Positions 10,588 to 21,932 of a DNA stretch of 64,000 nt are shown one piece after another. The stretch comes from Methylibium sp. NZG (GTDB taxonomy: Bacteria; Pseudomonadota; Gammaproteobacteria; Burkholderiales; Burkholderiaceae_C), in NCBI GenBank assembly GCA_001263235.1, contig LGRD01000007.1, positions 78,626-142,625 of the forward strand, read 5' to 3'. Position numbers and translations under genes: made by a program. A model generated the notes under the pieces. It was not told the DNA's origin. It searched no databases and saw nothing but the letters and a program-made list of their open reading frames with translations. Positions within the stretch are counted from its first letter, which is position 1. The number at the start of each line of letters is the position of its first letter.

Positions 10588-10603
10588 TGGCACTAAATTT
10601 GCG
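10588..10603 (+). promoter_or_regulatory. Predicted sigma54 (RpoN) promoter upstream of tauA-like gene
   Basis: TGGCAC-TAAAT-TTGCG matches the -24/-12 consensus TGGCAC-N5-TTGCW at every conserved position, with correct spacing. It lies 21 bp after the cuyA stop and about 90 bp before the receptor ATG, in an intergenic region. A sigma54 promoter needs an enhancer-binding activator; none is encoded in the window. Nitrogen control through NtrC is a reasonable guess because the proposed substrate carries ammonium nitrogen. Confidence 0.65.
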
Positions 10604-10690
10604 GCACCATTGTTTGAACTCACGTGCGAACGTGCAGATGAGCTCTTTTCGATCAGCCCAAACACCTGCGTTTTACTTACAGGAAACACC

Positions 10691-11692
10691 ATGAAGCACC
10701 TGCTCAAAACCCTTGTCATCGGCTCAGCCTTCGCGCTCACCATGGCTTCCCAAGCCATGGCGCAAACCAAGGTCACCATTGGCCACTTTGGCGATCCTGT
10801 TCCCTACAAGGCGCTCATCGCCGATGGAAGCCTTGAGAAGGCAACCGGCTGGAAGATTGAGTGGCGGCAGTTCGCTTCTGGCGCAGAAGTCAACGCGGCC
10901 ATGGCCTCTGGCGGTATTCAGATTTCTGAGATCGGATCTTCTCCCCTGTCAGCCGGCTTGAGCTCTGGATTGCCCTATCAGATGGTCTCTGTGGGCAAGG
11001 TCATTGACAGCTCCGAGGCCTTGGTCACACGAAACGGATCTGGCATCGAGAAACCTGCCGACCTCAAAGGCAAGCGCATTGCGGTGCCGATCGGCTCCAC
11101 AGCCCACTACTCACTCATGGGCGCATTGAAGATGAACGGCATGACTGAAAGAGACATCACCCTGCTGGGCATGTCGCCTCCCGAGATCGCTGCTGCCTGG
11201 GCACAAAACGCCATCGACGCTGCTTTTGTATGGGTCCCTGTTCAAGCGAAGTTGCGTGAAAACGGCAAGGTGATGTACACCGCGGGCGACGTGGCGAGAG
11301 CGGCGGGTTTTCATACTTTCAACGCATGGGTTGCGAACGACAAGTTCGCAGCTGAAAACCGCGACGGCTTGGCCAAGTTCTTGCGTGCCAATTTCGAGAT
11401 CAATGCGGACTACCACAAGAACAAGGCCGCATGGAACGCAGATTCGCCAAAAGTCAAAGCCGTCGCAGCGAGTGTGGGCGTGTCGCCTGCTGCAGTCGTC
11501 CCCATGCTGGATGGCACGATTTACCCTGACGCCGAGCTGACCATGTCCGCCAACTGGATGGGCGGCGGCGCAGCCAAAACCATCAAGGGCACCGCTGAAT
11601 TCCTCAAGAGTGCAGGTCGAATCAACAAGACTGCAGACGACTACGGCCAATTCGTCAACCCCGAGTTCGCCCGGGCTGCTGCGGCTAAGTAA
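10691..11692 (+). CDS. tauA: Taurine-type ABC transporter periplasmic receptor
   Basis: A 333-residue secreted receptor. The signal peptide is [20 protein letters not shown], with cleavage near AMAQ-TKV, and the mature start [19 protein letters not shown] is TauA-like. Later TauA-like blocks are [36 protein letters not shown] and [22 protein letters not shown] 10691 follows AGGAAA. It begins a tauABC-order transporter directly after the cuyA-like gene and under a predicted sigma54 promoter. The ligand could be taurine, cysteate or another amino-sulfonate; adjacency to CuyA favours cysteate. No TauD dioxygenase or taurine aminotransferase/Xsc is present. Confidence 0.88.
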   Translation: MKHLLKTLVIGSAFALTMASQAMAQTKVTIGHFGDPVPYKALIADGSLEKATGWKIEWRQFASGAEVNAAMASGGIQISEIGSSPLSAGLSSGLPYQMVSVGKVIDSSEALVTRNGSGIEKPADLKGKRIAVPIGSTAHYSLMGALKMNGMTERDITLLGMSPPEIAAAWAQNAIDAAFVWVPVQAKLRENGKVMYTAGDVARAAGFHTFNAWVANDKFAAENRDGLAKFLRANFEINADYHKNKAAWNADSPKVKAVAASVGVSPAAVVPMLDGTIYPDAELTMSANWMGGGAAKTIKGTAEFLKSAGRINKTADDYGQFVNPEFARAAAAK

Positions 11693-11766
11693 GCCGGCTG
11701 TTGTGCCACCGGTGCCGACCTGCTCAGGGCAGGTCGGCACTTCAGTTGTCCACTTCAAGGCTTCCC

Positions 11767-12561
11767 ATGCCCGCTCTTGCCATCCGAAATGTGTCGGTGT
11801 TCTATCCGGTCAAGGGTAAACCGCCCGTTCATGCGCTCCAGAACATCAATCTTGAGATTCATGAGAAAGACTTCGTGGTGGCGCTGGGCGCATCGGGCTG
11901 CGGCAAATCAACGCTGCTCAACCTGATTGCCGGCTTCATGGCGCCCAGCGAGGGCGAGATAGCCCTCAAGGGAAGAGCGGTCACGGGTCCGGGTGCGGAC
12001 CGTTCGGTCGTGTTCCAGAAGCACGCTCTGCTGCCCTGGCTGAATGTGCTGGACAACGTGGCCTTCGGTCTCAAGATTCAAGGGCACGACAAGGCCAAGC
12101 GCGAAGGCATCGCGCGCGAATTCATCAAGCTGCTGGGGTTGGAGCAGTTTGAGCAGTCCGCCACCTACGAGTTGTCGGGCGGCATGCAGCAGCGCGTCGG
12201 CATCGCGCGCGCGCTCACCAGCGACCCCGACATCCTGTTGATGGACGAGCCCCTGGGCGCGCTGGACGCGCTGACCCGCGAGCGGGCACAGGAGCTGATC
12301 CTGAAGGTGTGGCGCGACACCGGGAAGATGGTTTTCTTCATCACGCACAGCGTGGAAGAGGCGCTGTTCATGGGCACCCGGCTGATCGTCATGTCGCCCA
12401 GGCCTGGGCGCATCTCGCATACCTTTGATCTGCCTTTCAGTCGGCGCTATTTCGAGACCGGCAACGCCCGCGAGATCAAGGCCTCCGCAGAATTCATTGC
12501 GTTGCGCGAAAACATCTTGCGGATCATTTTTGCCGATGAGGCAGGAGGCCAAGATGAGTGA
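11767..12561 (+). CDS. tauB: Taurine-type ABC transporter ATP-binding protein
   Basis: A 264-residue ATPase with Walker [10 protein letters not shown]-loop [10 protein letters not shown], signature [14 protein letters not shown], Walker [14 protein letters not shown] and switch His in [10 protein letters not shown]. The [16 protein letters not shown] stretch is characteristic of TauB. It lies 75 bp after the receptor and its stop overlaps the start of the permease gene, where the SD AGGAGG (12542-12547) is embedded in its last codons. It energises the permease at 12554. Confidence 0.93.
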   Translation: MPALAIRNVSVFYPVKGKPPVHALQNINLEIHEKDFVVALGASGCGKSTLLNLIAGFMAPSEGEIALKGRAVTGPGADRSVVFQKHALLPWLNVLDNVAFGLKIQGHDKAKREGIAREFIKLLGLEQFEQSATYELSGGMQQRVGIARALTSDPDILLMDEPLGALDALTRERAQELILKVWRDTGKMVFFITHSVEEALFMGTRLIVMSPRPGRISHTFDLPFSRRYFETGNAREIKASAEFIALRENILRIIFADEAGGQDE

Positions 12562-13414
12562 TGACCGTTCTACCGGCAGCGATGGCTTCCTGGCTGGCCT
12601 GATGAAGGCCAAGCCCGCCAAGCCGGGTGAGATCTACGGCGTGCCGGGACAAGGCGAAAGCTTCAGGATCAGCGCCGTCGTGATCGTGCTGCTGATTTCC
12701 TTCTGGGGCTTCGTCACCTATGCGGGCTACGTCAAGCCGCTGTTCCTGCCTTCGCCCATGGGCGTGGTGAACGCCTTTTTTGACGTGATGAAGGAAGGTT
12801 TCACCGGGGTCGGCTTCTGGGAGCACATCTGGGTGAGCACCCTGCGGGTCTTCGGGGCGTTCCTGCTGGCGTGTGTCATCGGCATTCCGCTGGGCATCGC
12901 GATGGGCATGAGCCCGGTCGCCCGCGGCATCTTTGACCCGCCCATCGAGTTCTACCGCCCGATTCCCCCGCTGGCTTACCTGCCGCTGATGATCATCTGG
13001 TTCGGCATCGACGAACTGTCCAAGGTCTTGCTGATCTTCTCGTCGGTGCTCGCGCCCATGGTGCTGGGTGCCCGGGCTGGCGTGAAGTCGGCGGCGATCG
13101 AACAGATTCATGCCGCCTACTCGTTTGGTGCCACCCGCTGGCAGGTGATTCGCATGGTCATCCTGCCCTCGGCCATGCCTGAGATCTTCACCGCGATGCG
13201 CGTGGGCATCGGTTTTGGCTGGACGACCCTGGTGGCGGCCGAGATGGTGGCGGCCACCTCGGGCCTGGGCTACATGGTGCTGTCCGCCTCCCGCTTCCTG
13301 CAGACGCCCGTTGTCATCATGGGCATTGTGGTGATCGCGGCGATTGCCTACGCGTTTGACCACTTGGTGCGTTTTGTCGAGCGTCGTGTCGTGCCCTGGA
13401 AAGGGCGTGGGTGA
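12554..13414 (+). CDS. tauC: Taurine-type ABC transporter permease
   Basis: A 286-residue inner-membrane permease with a cytoplasmic N-terminal tail of about 35 residues, then hydrophobic segments starting at [40 protein letters not shown] is TauC-like, and the EAA-type loop lies near [23 protein letters not shown] 12554 overlaps the tauB stop by 8 bp behind a strong SD. A single permease gene here implies a homodimer, unlike the two-permease system at 2119-3692. The 3' end overlaps the hydrolase start (GTGA at 13411-13414). Confidence 0.93.
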   Translation: MSDDRSTGSDGFLAGLMKAKPAKPGEIYGVPGQGESFRISAVVIVLLISFWGFVTYAGYVKPLFLPSPMGVVNAFFDVMKEGFTGVGFWEHIWVSTLRVFGAFLLACVIGIPLGIAMGMSPVARGIFDPPIEFYRPIPPLAYLPLMIIWFGIDELSKVLLIFSSVLAPMVLGARAGVKSAAIEQIHAAYSFGATRWQVIRMVILPSAMPEIFTAMRVGIGFGWTTLVAAEMVAATSGLGYMVLSASRFLQTPVVIMGIVVIAAIAYAFDHLVRFVERRVVPWKGRG

Positions 13415-14193
13415 CACTGTCAGTCCTGCCGCACCGGCGGATGGGCGCGGGCCCCGCGATGGTGCTCGTGCACGGGTATCTGGGGGGTTCGAGCCAGTGG
13501 GACGCGCAGGTGCAATTCCTGAGCCCGCACTTTGACGTCATTGCCGTGGACCTGGCCGGCTATGGCAACGCCCACCACCTGACGGCACCCACCGAAATGG
13601 CCGACCATGCGCAGGCCGTGTTGTCCACTCTCGATCAGTTGGGTGTCGAGCGCTTTCACTTGCTGGGCCACTCGATGGGTGGCATGGTGGCGCAGGAAAT
13701 CGTCAACCTCGCGCCAGCGAGGGTGCGCAAACTGGTGCTTTACGCGACCGGGCCGCAGGGCAGCATCCCCGGGCGGTTCGAGACGATGGCGCGCTCACGC
13801 GAGCGACTGGCCCAAGACGGGGTGGAAAGCACCGCCAGGCGCATTTGTGCGACCTGGCTGCTCGATAACGAGGCCTCCCCCGCCTTCGAGTCGCTGGCGG
13901 CGCTGGCCACCCGCGCCAGTGAACAGGCGGCTCATGCCGGCCTGATCGCCATGGAGGGTTGGGACGGGCGCGATCGTCTAAACGCGATTCAACAGCCGAC
14001 GCTGGTGGTGTGGGGCGAGCGTGACCGTTCTTATGGCTGGTCGCAGATTGAACAGCTCTGGCGCACCATCCCCCACGCCAGCCTTGCCGTTCTACCTGCG
14101 TGTTCCCATGCACTGCACCTGGAGCGAACGGCGTTGTTTCACACGCTGTTGCTTGAGTTCCTGGTTTCGGACGAGGCCGCCGCCAGGCCTTGA
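13411..14193 (+). CDS. Alpha/beta-fold hydrolase coupled to the taurine-type transporter
   Basis: A 260-residue cytoplasmic hydrolase. It has the oxyanion/HG motif VLVHGYLGGSSQWD, nucleophile elbow GHSMGG, acid in VVWGERDRSYG, and catalytic His in CSHALHLE. The GTG start at 13411 overlaps the tauC stop, so it is translationally coupled to the importer. The family includes esterases, amidases, haloperoxidase-like enzymes and C-C bond hydrolases, and the sequence does not select one. Position suggests it acts on whatever the transporter brings in, for example an N-acyl or ester derivative of an amino-sulfonate. This is inference; no signal peptide is present, so it would act after uptake. Confidence 0.88.
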   Translation: MTLSVLPHRRMGAGPAMVLVHGYLGGSSQWDAQVQFLSPHFDVIAVDLAGYGNAHHLTAPTEMADHAQAVLSTLDQLGVERFHLLGHSMGGMVAQEIVNLAPARVRKLVLYATGPQGSIPGRFETMARSRERLAQDGVESTARRICATWLLDNEASPAFESLAALATRASEQAAHAGLIAMEGWDGRDRLNAIQQPTLVVWGERDRSYGWSQIEQLWRTIPHASLAVLPACSHALHLERTALFHTLLLEFLVSDEAAARP

Positions 14194-14263
14194 AATGGAC
14201 CTTGCCCGCGGCCTTGCCGGTCGAACGGCCGGCGACAATGCCGCAACAGGAGGGGCTGCGGCG

Positions 14264-16794
<2,531 letters not shown>

Positions 16795-16820
16795 GCGAAC
16801 CGACTTCCACAACCGACCTC

Positions 16821-18014
16821 GTGGCAATTGACCTCGATCTGACGCAGCAAGAGCCGATCCCGCCGACCGGCGTCGAGACGGCCGTGGCGCTGATGCACAG
16901 CGGCCGGCTGCACCGCTACGGCGAGGTCGGCGGCAAGCCGAGTGAGGTCTCGGCGCTCGAAGCCGAGTTCGCCCACGAACTCGGCGCCCGGTACTGCGTG
17001 GCGCTCAACTCCTGCGGCTCGGCGATGTTCGTTGCGCTGAAGGCCTCGGGCGTGCAGCCCGGCGACGCGGTGCTGAGCAACTGCTTCACGCTCGCGCCGG
17101 TGCCGGGCGCGATTGCGCATGCGGGTGCGCGGCCGGTGCTGGTCGACGTGCGCGACGACTACACGATCGATATCGACGACCTCGGCGCCAAGGCCGCGGC
17201 AAGTGGCGCGAAGGCGCTGCTGCTGTCGCACATGCGCGGCCACATCGGCGACATGGACGCCATCGCCCAGGTATGCCAGCGCCACGGTGTGCAACTGATC
17301 GAGGACTGCGCCCACACGATGGGCGCGGCCTGGAACGGGCGACCCACCGGCACCTGGGGCCGCGCCGGCTGCTTCAGCCTGCAAAGCTACAAACACGCCA
17401 ACGCGGGTGAGGGTGGCCTGCTCGTCACCAACGACGACGACGTGGCGGCGCAGGCGATCCTCTTTTCGGGCAGCTACATGCTCTACCGCTCGCACCTGGC
17501 ACGGCCAGACGACGCGGTGTTCGAACGCTGGAAGTACGTGACGCCGAACTTCAGCCTGCGCATTGGCAACCTGTCGGCAGCGATCGTGCGCCCGCAAATG
17601 GGTGCCGTTCTGCGGGATCGCTGTGCGCGCTGGAACGAGCGCTACCGATGGCTCGAAGCGGCGTTGCAAGGTGCGCCGCACATCGTCGTGCCGCAGCGGC
17701 CAGCGCGCGAGCAGTTCGTCGCAAGTTCGTTTCAGTTCTCGCTTGCCGACAGCGACCGAGACACGAGGCAGCGATTCGTCGGTGCGTGCGCCGAACGGGG
17801 CTTGCACATCAAGTGGTTCGGCGCCGAGGAGCCGCTGGGCTTCACGAGCGTCTGGACGCATTGGCGCTACTTCGGCGAGCCACAGCGCTTGCCCAATGCC
17901 GAGAAAGTGCTCGCCGGCCTGTTCGACCTGCGATTGCCGCTGATGCTCACGCAGGCCGACTGCACCGCGATCGCCAGTGTCATCCGCGACGCGATCACCG
18001 ACGCAAGCCGCTGA
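16821..18014 (+). CDS. DegT/DnrJ/EryC1/StrS-family PLP aminotransferase
   Basis: A 397-residue fold-type I aminotransferase. The Schiff-base lysine is about K191 in QSYKHANAGEGG, with the cofactor-contacting Asp in EDCAHTMGA and substrate/PLP contacts in NSCGSAMF. The start is set at GTG 16821; a CTG at 16791 overlapping the previous stop is an alternative. Family members usually aminate nucleotide-linked keto-sugars, but there is no sugar-nucleotide gene nearby. The only partner is the HpsN-like gene 26 bp upstream. Aminating a keto- or aldehyde-sulfonate (for example sulfopyruvate to cysteate for CuyA) would fit the neighbourhood but is speculative. Confidence 0.82.
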   Translation: MAIDLDLTQQEPIPPTGVETAVALMHSGRLHRYGEVGGKPSEVSALEAEFAHELGARYCVALNSCGSAMFVALKASGVQPGDAVLSNCFTLAPVPGAIAHAGARPVLVDVRDDYTIDIDDLGAKAAASGAKALLLSHMRGHIGDMDAIAQVCQRHGVQLIEDCAHTMGAAWNGRPTGTWGRAGCFSLQSYKHANAGEGGLLVTNDDDVAAQAILFSGSYMLYRSHLARPDDAVFERWKYVTPNFSLRIGNLSAAIVRPQMGAVLRDRCARWNERYRWLEAALQGAPHIVVPQRPAREQFVASSFQFSLADSDRDTRQRFVGACAERGLHIKWFGAEEPLGFTSVWTHWRYFGEPQRLPNAEKVLAGLFDLRLPLMLTQADCTAIASVIRDAITDASR

Positions 18015-18025
18015 TCAGCTGCTGA

Positions 18026-18784
18026 TCAGCCGCTGGAGCGCGATGCGCACACCGTGCACTGCGGCTGCCGCGCGATGCGGATGTCGGTCCATTCCATCGC
18101 ACGCGCATCCAGCATCTGCAAGCGCCCTGCGAGCGACGAGCCCACGCCGGCCAGCAGCTTCAATGCCTCCGCCGCCTGAACCGTGCCGATGATGCCGACG
18201 AGCGGCGCGAACACGCCCATCGTGGCGCAGCGCACCTCTTCGAACGTGGCGTCGGGCGGGAAGATGCAGGCGTAGCACGGGTTCGCGTCTGAACGCGAGT
18301 CGTAGACCGAGACCTGCCCGTCGAATCCGATGGCCGCGCCCGAGACCAGCGGCTTGCGGTGCGTCACGCAGGCGGCGTTGACGGCGTGGCGGGTGGCGAA
18401 GTTGTCGCTGCAGTCGAGCACCACGTCGGCGCTGGCCACCAGCGCCTCCAGCCGCGCGGCGTCGGCACGTTCCTGCAAGGCGACCACCTCAACGCCGGGG
18501 TTAATCGCGCTCATCGTCTGCGCCGCCGACGCGACCTTCGGCGTGCCCACACGCGCGGTGGTGTGTGCGATCTGGCGCTGCAGGTTGGTCAGGTCCACCG
18601 TGTCGTGGTCGACCACGGTGATGCGGCCCACGCCGGCGGTGGCCAGGTACATCAGCACCGGCGAGCCCAGGCCGCCGGCGCCGATCACGAGCGCGTGCGA
18701 CGCGAGCAGGCGCTGCTGCCCGTCGATGCCCACGTCGTCGAGCAGGATGTGGCGCGAGTAGCGCAGCAGTTGGTCGTCGTTCAT
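18026..18784 (-). CDS. moeB: Molybdopterin-synthase adenylyltransferase / ThiF-MoeB family
   Basis: A 252-residue E1-like enzyme that adenylates the C-terminal Gly of MoaD or ThiS. It has the N-terminal RYSRHILLDDVG, the nucleotide-binding GAGGLGSPVLMYLATAG, DHDTVDLTNLQRQ, and zinc cysteine pairs CYAC and CTVC. The length fits MoeB/HesA without a rhodanese domain. The ATG at 18784 gives the canonical MNDDQLLRYSRH start; extended open frame upstream runs through the 32-bp tandem repeats and is not coding. It lies downstream of ctpA in the same direction, an order common in Burkholderiales. Confidence 0.93.
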   Translation of the reverse strand: MNDDQLLRYSRHILLDDVGIDGQQRLLASHALVIGAGGLGSPVLMYLATAGVGRITVVDHDTVDLTNLQRQIAHTTARVGTPKVASAAQTMSAINPGVEVVALQERADAARLEALVASADVVLDCSDNFATRHAVNAACVTHRKPLVSGAAIGFDGQVSVYDSRSDANPCYACIFPPDATFEEVRCATMGVFAPLVGIIGTVQAAEALKLLAGVGSSLAGRLQMLDARAMEWTDIRIARQPQCTVCASRSSG

Positions 18785-18833
18785 GGGCGGAGCATACAAA
18801 CAACGTCGCCACCGACGGCAAGGCCTGCGCATG

Positions 18834-18972
18834 GCGGGCCGTGCAAACAAGGAGGCCCGCGCAGGGCGGGCCGTGCAAGTAACAACGCCCGCGAAAGGCG
18901 GGCCGTGCAAACAACAACGCCCGCGCAAGGCGGGCCGTGCAAACGACAACGCCCGCGCAAGGCGGGCGTTGG
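18834..18972. repeat. Four tandem 32-bp hairpin repeats between ctpA and moeB
   Basis: Four adjacent 32-bp units start at 18834, 18866, 18898 and 18930, followed by an 11-bp partial unit. Each begins GCGGGCCGTGCAA and ends in GCCCGCGCAAG or a close variant, so the junction of neighbouring units forms a GCCCGC-loop-GCGGGC stem. The unit next to ctpA makes the most complete stem. There are no unique spacers, so this is not a CRISPR array. It appears to be an amplified terminator or REP hairpin. Confidence 0.85.
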
Positions 18973-18973
18973 A
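18951..18973 (-). terminator. Hairpin downstream of ctpA
   Basis: A stem of CAACGCCCGC pairing with GCGGGCGTTG around a five-base loop lies about 20 bp past the ctpA stop. There is no clear U-tract on the minus strand, so termination, if any, may be weak or may serve 3'-end protection. It overlaps the last unit of the tandem array. Confidence 0.5.
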
Positions 18974-18993
18974 GTGCGGGCGCAGGGTCGCGA

Positions 18994-20433
18994 TCAGTTG
19001 GCGGTGGTTTCGGCCTTGCGCTCGACCGCCGTCTTGCTCACCAGCACCGGCTTGCCCTTCAAGCGGTTCAGCGCCTGGGCGAGCTGGAAGTCCTCGGCGC
19101 TGCCGAACTCGGGCAGCGGCCGCGGTGCGGTGGCGCGCTTGTTCGCATCGTCCTCTAGCTTCTTGCGCGCTTCTTCACGGGCCTTCTCTCGCGCTTCGTC
19201 TTTCGCTTCGGCGCCCTGGCCGCTTTGAAGGTGTTTTTCCAGGTCGGCCTCGCGCACCCGCAGCGCGGCAAACAGATTGCCTTCGGCGGTCTCGTCCAGC
19301 ATCACGTCGGGCACGATGCCCTTGGCCTGGATCGACGCGCCGCTCGGCGTGTAGTAGCGCGCGGTGGTGATTTTCAGCGCGGTCTCGGGCGAGAGTTGCC
19401 GCACCGTCTGCACCGAACCTTTGCCGAAGGTCTGCGCGCCCATGATCGTGGCGCGCTTGTGGTCCTGCAGCGCGCCGGCCACGATCTCACTGGCCGAGGC
19501 GGAGCCCTCGTTCACCAACACGATCAGCGGCACCTTCTTGATCGCATCCGGCAGCTTGCGCAGCGGGTCGCTGCCGCCGCGGCGCAGGTAGTACTCGGGC
19601 GAGGCCTTGAAGGTCGACTTCGAGTCGGCGATCTGCCCGTTGGTGGAGACCACCACGACGTCGCTGGGCAGGAAGGCGGCCGAGACGGCGACCGACGCTT
19701 CGAGCAAGCCACCCGGGTCGTTGCGCAGGTCCAGCACCAAGCCCTTCAGGTTGGGCTCTTGCTTGTAGATCTCGTCGAGCTTGCGGGCGAAGTCTTCGAC
19801 CGTGCGGTCCTGGAACTGGCTCACGCGCAGCCACGCGTAACCCGGCTCGACCACCTTGCCGCGCACGCTCTGCTGGCGGATTTCTTCGCGCACGATGGTG
19901 ACGGGGAAGCTGCGCGTCTCGGCCTTGCGGAAGATCGTCAGCACGACCTTGGTGTTGGGCTCGCCACGCATGCGCTTGACGGCCTGATCCATCGTCAGGC
20001 CTTTGACGACGGTGTCGTCGATCTTGGTGATCAGGTCGCCGCTCTTGATGCCGGCGCGGAAGGCCGGTGAGCCTTCGATCGGCGAGACGACCTTGACGAG
20101 CCCGTCTTCCATGCCGATCTCGATGCCGACGCCCACGAACCGGCCGGTCGTGCCTTCACGAAATTCCTTGAAGGTCTTCTTGTCGAAGTACTGCGAGTGT
20201 GGGTCCAGGCCGGAGACCATGCCGCTGATGGCGTCGGTGATGAGCTTCTTCTCGTCCACCGGCTCCACGTAGTCGGTCTTGATCATGCCGAAGACGGCGG
20301 CGAGTTGCTGCAACTCTTCGAGTGGCAACTGCGACACCGAACTGCGCGCGATGGCCTGCAGCTGCATAGTGGCCAGCGCGCCCGCAACGGCACCCACTGC
20401 GAGCCACCCCGCCACCTTGAGTTTGCTTCCCAT
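18994..20433 (-). CDS. ctpA: Carboxyl-terminal processing protease, S41 family
   Basis: A 479-residue periplasmic protease that trims the C-termini of envelope proteins. An N-terminal membrane/signal segment (KVAGWLAVGAVAGALATMQ) precedes a CTP N-domain, a PDZ domain (RFVGVGIEIGMEDGLVKVVS to IKSGDLITKIDD) and the S41 catalytic domain. The Ser nucleophile is in NEGSASASEIVAGAL and the general-base Lys in TFGKGSVQT. The C-terminus is a charged Lys/Glu/Ala-rich tail. ATG 20433 is supported by GGGGAGG about 8 bp upstream; a longer frame to 20490 lacks support. Confidence 0.94.
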   Translation of the reverse strand: MGSKLKVAGWLAVGAVAGALATMQLQAIARSSVSQLPLEELQQLAAVFGMIKTDYVEPVDEKKLITDAISGMVSGLDPHSQYFDKKTFKEFREGTTGRFVGVGIEIGMEDGLVKVVSPIEGSPAFRAGIKSGDLITKIDDTVVKGLTMDQAVKRMRGEPNTKVVLTIFRKAETRSFPVTIVREEIRQQSVRGKVVEPGYAWLRVSQFQDRTVEDFARKLDEIYKQEPNLKGLVLDLRNDPGGLLEASVAVSAAFLPSDVVVVSTNGQIADSKSTFKASPEYYLRRGGSDPLRKLPDAIKKVPLIVLVNEGSASASEIVAGALQDHKRATIMGAQTFGKGSVQTVRQLSPETALKITTARYYTPSGASIQAKGIVPDVMLDETAEGNLFAALRVREADLEKHLQSGQGAEAKDEAREKAREEARKKLEDDANKRATAPRPLPEFGSAEDFQLAQALNRLKGKPVLVSKTAVERKAETTAN

Positions 20434-20584
20434 CAACAACCTCCCCGTCCGTGACGTGATCTCGGCACCGCCCTGCACATTTCGAGCCAATTCGACACCT
20501 CAGTATATTCGCGCGACTTCGGTTGGAGCCGCGCCGCGCCTGGAAAGTTGCACGTCGTTGCATGGCGCCGTGCGGTCCGCACGG

Positions 20585-21802
20585 CTAGGTCGCGGGCTGT
20601 GTCATCCGGGCGAAGGTCACGACGTGGTCCACCTCGGCGCGGATACCGATCCACTCGCCGATCTGGTGGTCGTGGTGCGAGGGCACATGGGCCATGACCT
20701 GCTCGCCGCTGGCCAGGCGCAGCGTGTACAGGAACTCCGAGCCGCGAAACGCCTTGCGCTCGATGCGCGCCTTCACCGGTGCGGCGTCGTCGTGGACGAT
20801 GTCGTCGGCGCGCAGCAGCACGTCGCACTGGCCGCCGGGGTAGGCGTCGGGCAGCAGGCAGGCGTCGCTGCCCGCCAGGTCGCCCAGCGGTGTGCGCAGC
20901 AGCCGGGCTCCAGGCGTGCCAGAGCCGGCGGCGGTGACGATTTGCGCCGGCGCGAACACGCCGTGGCCGATGAAGTCGGCCACGAACCGGGTGGCCGGCC
21001 GGTGGTAGAGCGAGTAGGCGTCGTCCCACTGTTCCAGCGCGCCGCGGTTCATGACGCCTATCACGTCGCCGACGGCAAACGCTTCGAGTTGGTCGTGCGT
21101 CACGAACAGCGCGGTGGTCTGGCTGGTCTTCAGGATCGCGCGCACCTCCTGCGCGAGGCGCTCGCGCAGGTCCACATCGAGGCTGGAAAACGGTTCGTCC
21201 AGCAACAGCAGCCGCGGCTTGGGCGCCAGCGCCCGCGCCAGCGCGATGCGTTGCTGCTGCCCGCCCGACAATTGGTGCGGCGCGCGTTTGGCAGCGTGGT
21301 CCAGGCCGACGAGTTCGAGCACCTCCTCGGTGCGCGCGCGCCGCTCGCCGCGCGGCAGGTGATCGATGCCGAAGGCGACGTTCTGCGCCACGCTGAGGTG
21401 CGGGAACAGTGCGTAGTCCTGGAACACCATGCCGATGCGGCGCGCTTCGGGGGGCAGGTGCACTGCGGGCCTGTTGCCGCCGCTCAAGCCGTTACTCAGG
21501 CCGTTACTCAGGCCGTTACTCAGGCCGTTACTCAGGCCGTTACTCAGGCCGTTACTCAGGCCGCCGTTCCGGCGCGATTCGCCGAAGTCGCTGAGCGCCT
21601 CACCTTCGATCGCAATGCGCCCGGCACTCGGCCGCTCCAGCCCGGCGATGGCGCGCAGCAGCGACGTCTTGCCACAACCCGACGGGCCGATCAGCACACC
21701 GATCTGGCCGGTGCGCAGCGCCAGCGTCACCGACTGCACGGCCGCCCGGGCCGCGTGGCTGCCGGGGTATCGCACCGAGACCTGATCGAGCTGCAAAAAC
21801 AT
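20585..21802 (-). CDS. fbpC: ABC transporter ATP-binding protein, iron(III)/FbpC type, with SNGL repeat insert
   Basis: A 405-residue ATPase of the Fe3+/spermidine class. Walker A is GPSGCGKTS, the Q-loop FQDYALFPHL, the signature LSGGQQQRIALARA, Walker B LLLLDEPFSSLD, and the switch His FVTHDQLEAF. A C-terminal TOBE-like regulatory domain follows. Between the Walker A region and PPEARRIGMVFQD it carries an insert of six SNGL tetrapeptides, encoded by a perfect 12-bp repeat. The start at 21802 (MFLQLDQVSVRYPG) matches the family better than 21832. It is divergent from the matching two-domain permease, with a Fur-box-like site between them. No periplasmic iron receptor is present in the window. 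Confidence 0.88.
   Translation of the reverse strand: MFLQLDQVSVRYPGSHAARAAVQSVTLALRTGQIGVLIGPSGCGKTSLLRAIAGLERPSAGRIAIEGEALSDFGESRRNGGLSNGLSNGLSNGLSNGLSNGLSNGLSGGNRPAVHLPPEARRIGMVFQDYALFPHLSVAQNVAFGIDHLPRGERRARTEEVLELVGLDHAAKRAPHQLSGGQQQRIALARALAPKPRLLLLDEPFSSLDVDLRERLAQEVRAILKTSQTTALFVTHDQLEAFAVGDVIGVMNRGALEQWDDAYSLYHRPATRFVADFIGHGVFAPAQIVTAAGSGTPGARLLRTPLGDLAGSDACLLPDAYPGGQCDVLLRADDIVHDDAAPVKARIERKAFRGSEFLYTLRLASGEQVMAHVPSHHDHQIGEWIGIRAEVDHVVTFARMTQPAT
21486..21564. repeat. 12-bp tandem repeat encoding (SNGL)n within the ATPase gene
   Basis: GTTACTCAGGCC is repeated head-to-tail six times without mismatch, with partial units at both ends. On the coding strand it reads GGC CTG AGT AAC (Gly-Leu-Ser-Asn). 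Because the period is a multiple of three, gain or loss of units keeps the frame. The insert falls in a loop between conserved ATPase motifs. Confidence 0.9.
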
Positions 21803-21827
21803 GCCCGTATGATATCGGCGGCGCCAG

Positions 21828-21846
21828 AACAAAAATCGTTCTCATT
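21828..21846. promoter_or_regulatory. Fur-box-like site between divergent iron ABC genes
   Basis: AACAAAAATCGTTCTCATT (reverse complement AATGAGAACGATTTTTGTT) has the AATGAGAA-C-GATT core of betaproteobacterial Fur boxes, with one half degenerate. It lies 26 bp upstream of the ATPase start and about 90 bp before the permease start. That suits joint iron repression of both genes. Confidence 0.45.
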
Positions 21847-21932
21847 CGTGCCCTTGAAGCCGGAAGGGCGGCCGGTGCTTGTTTGCTGCCCGTGCGCCAC
21901 CCGCGCGCCACCCGCGTGCCAACCGTCTCCCG

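Noticed and set aside
18834..18972. Possible CRISPR array
   Set aside because: The 32-bp units are directly adjacent with no unique spacers, and there are no cas genes in the window.
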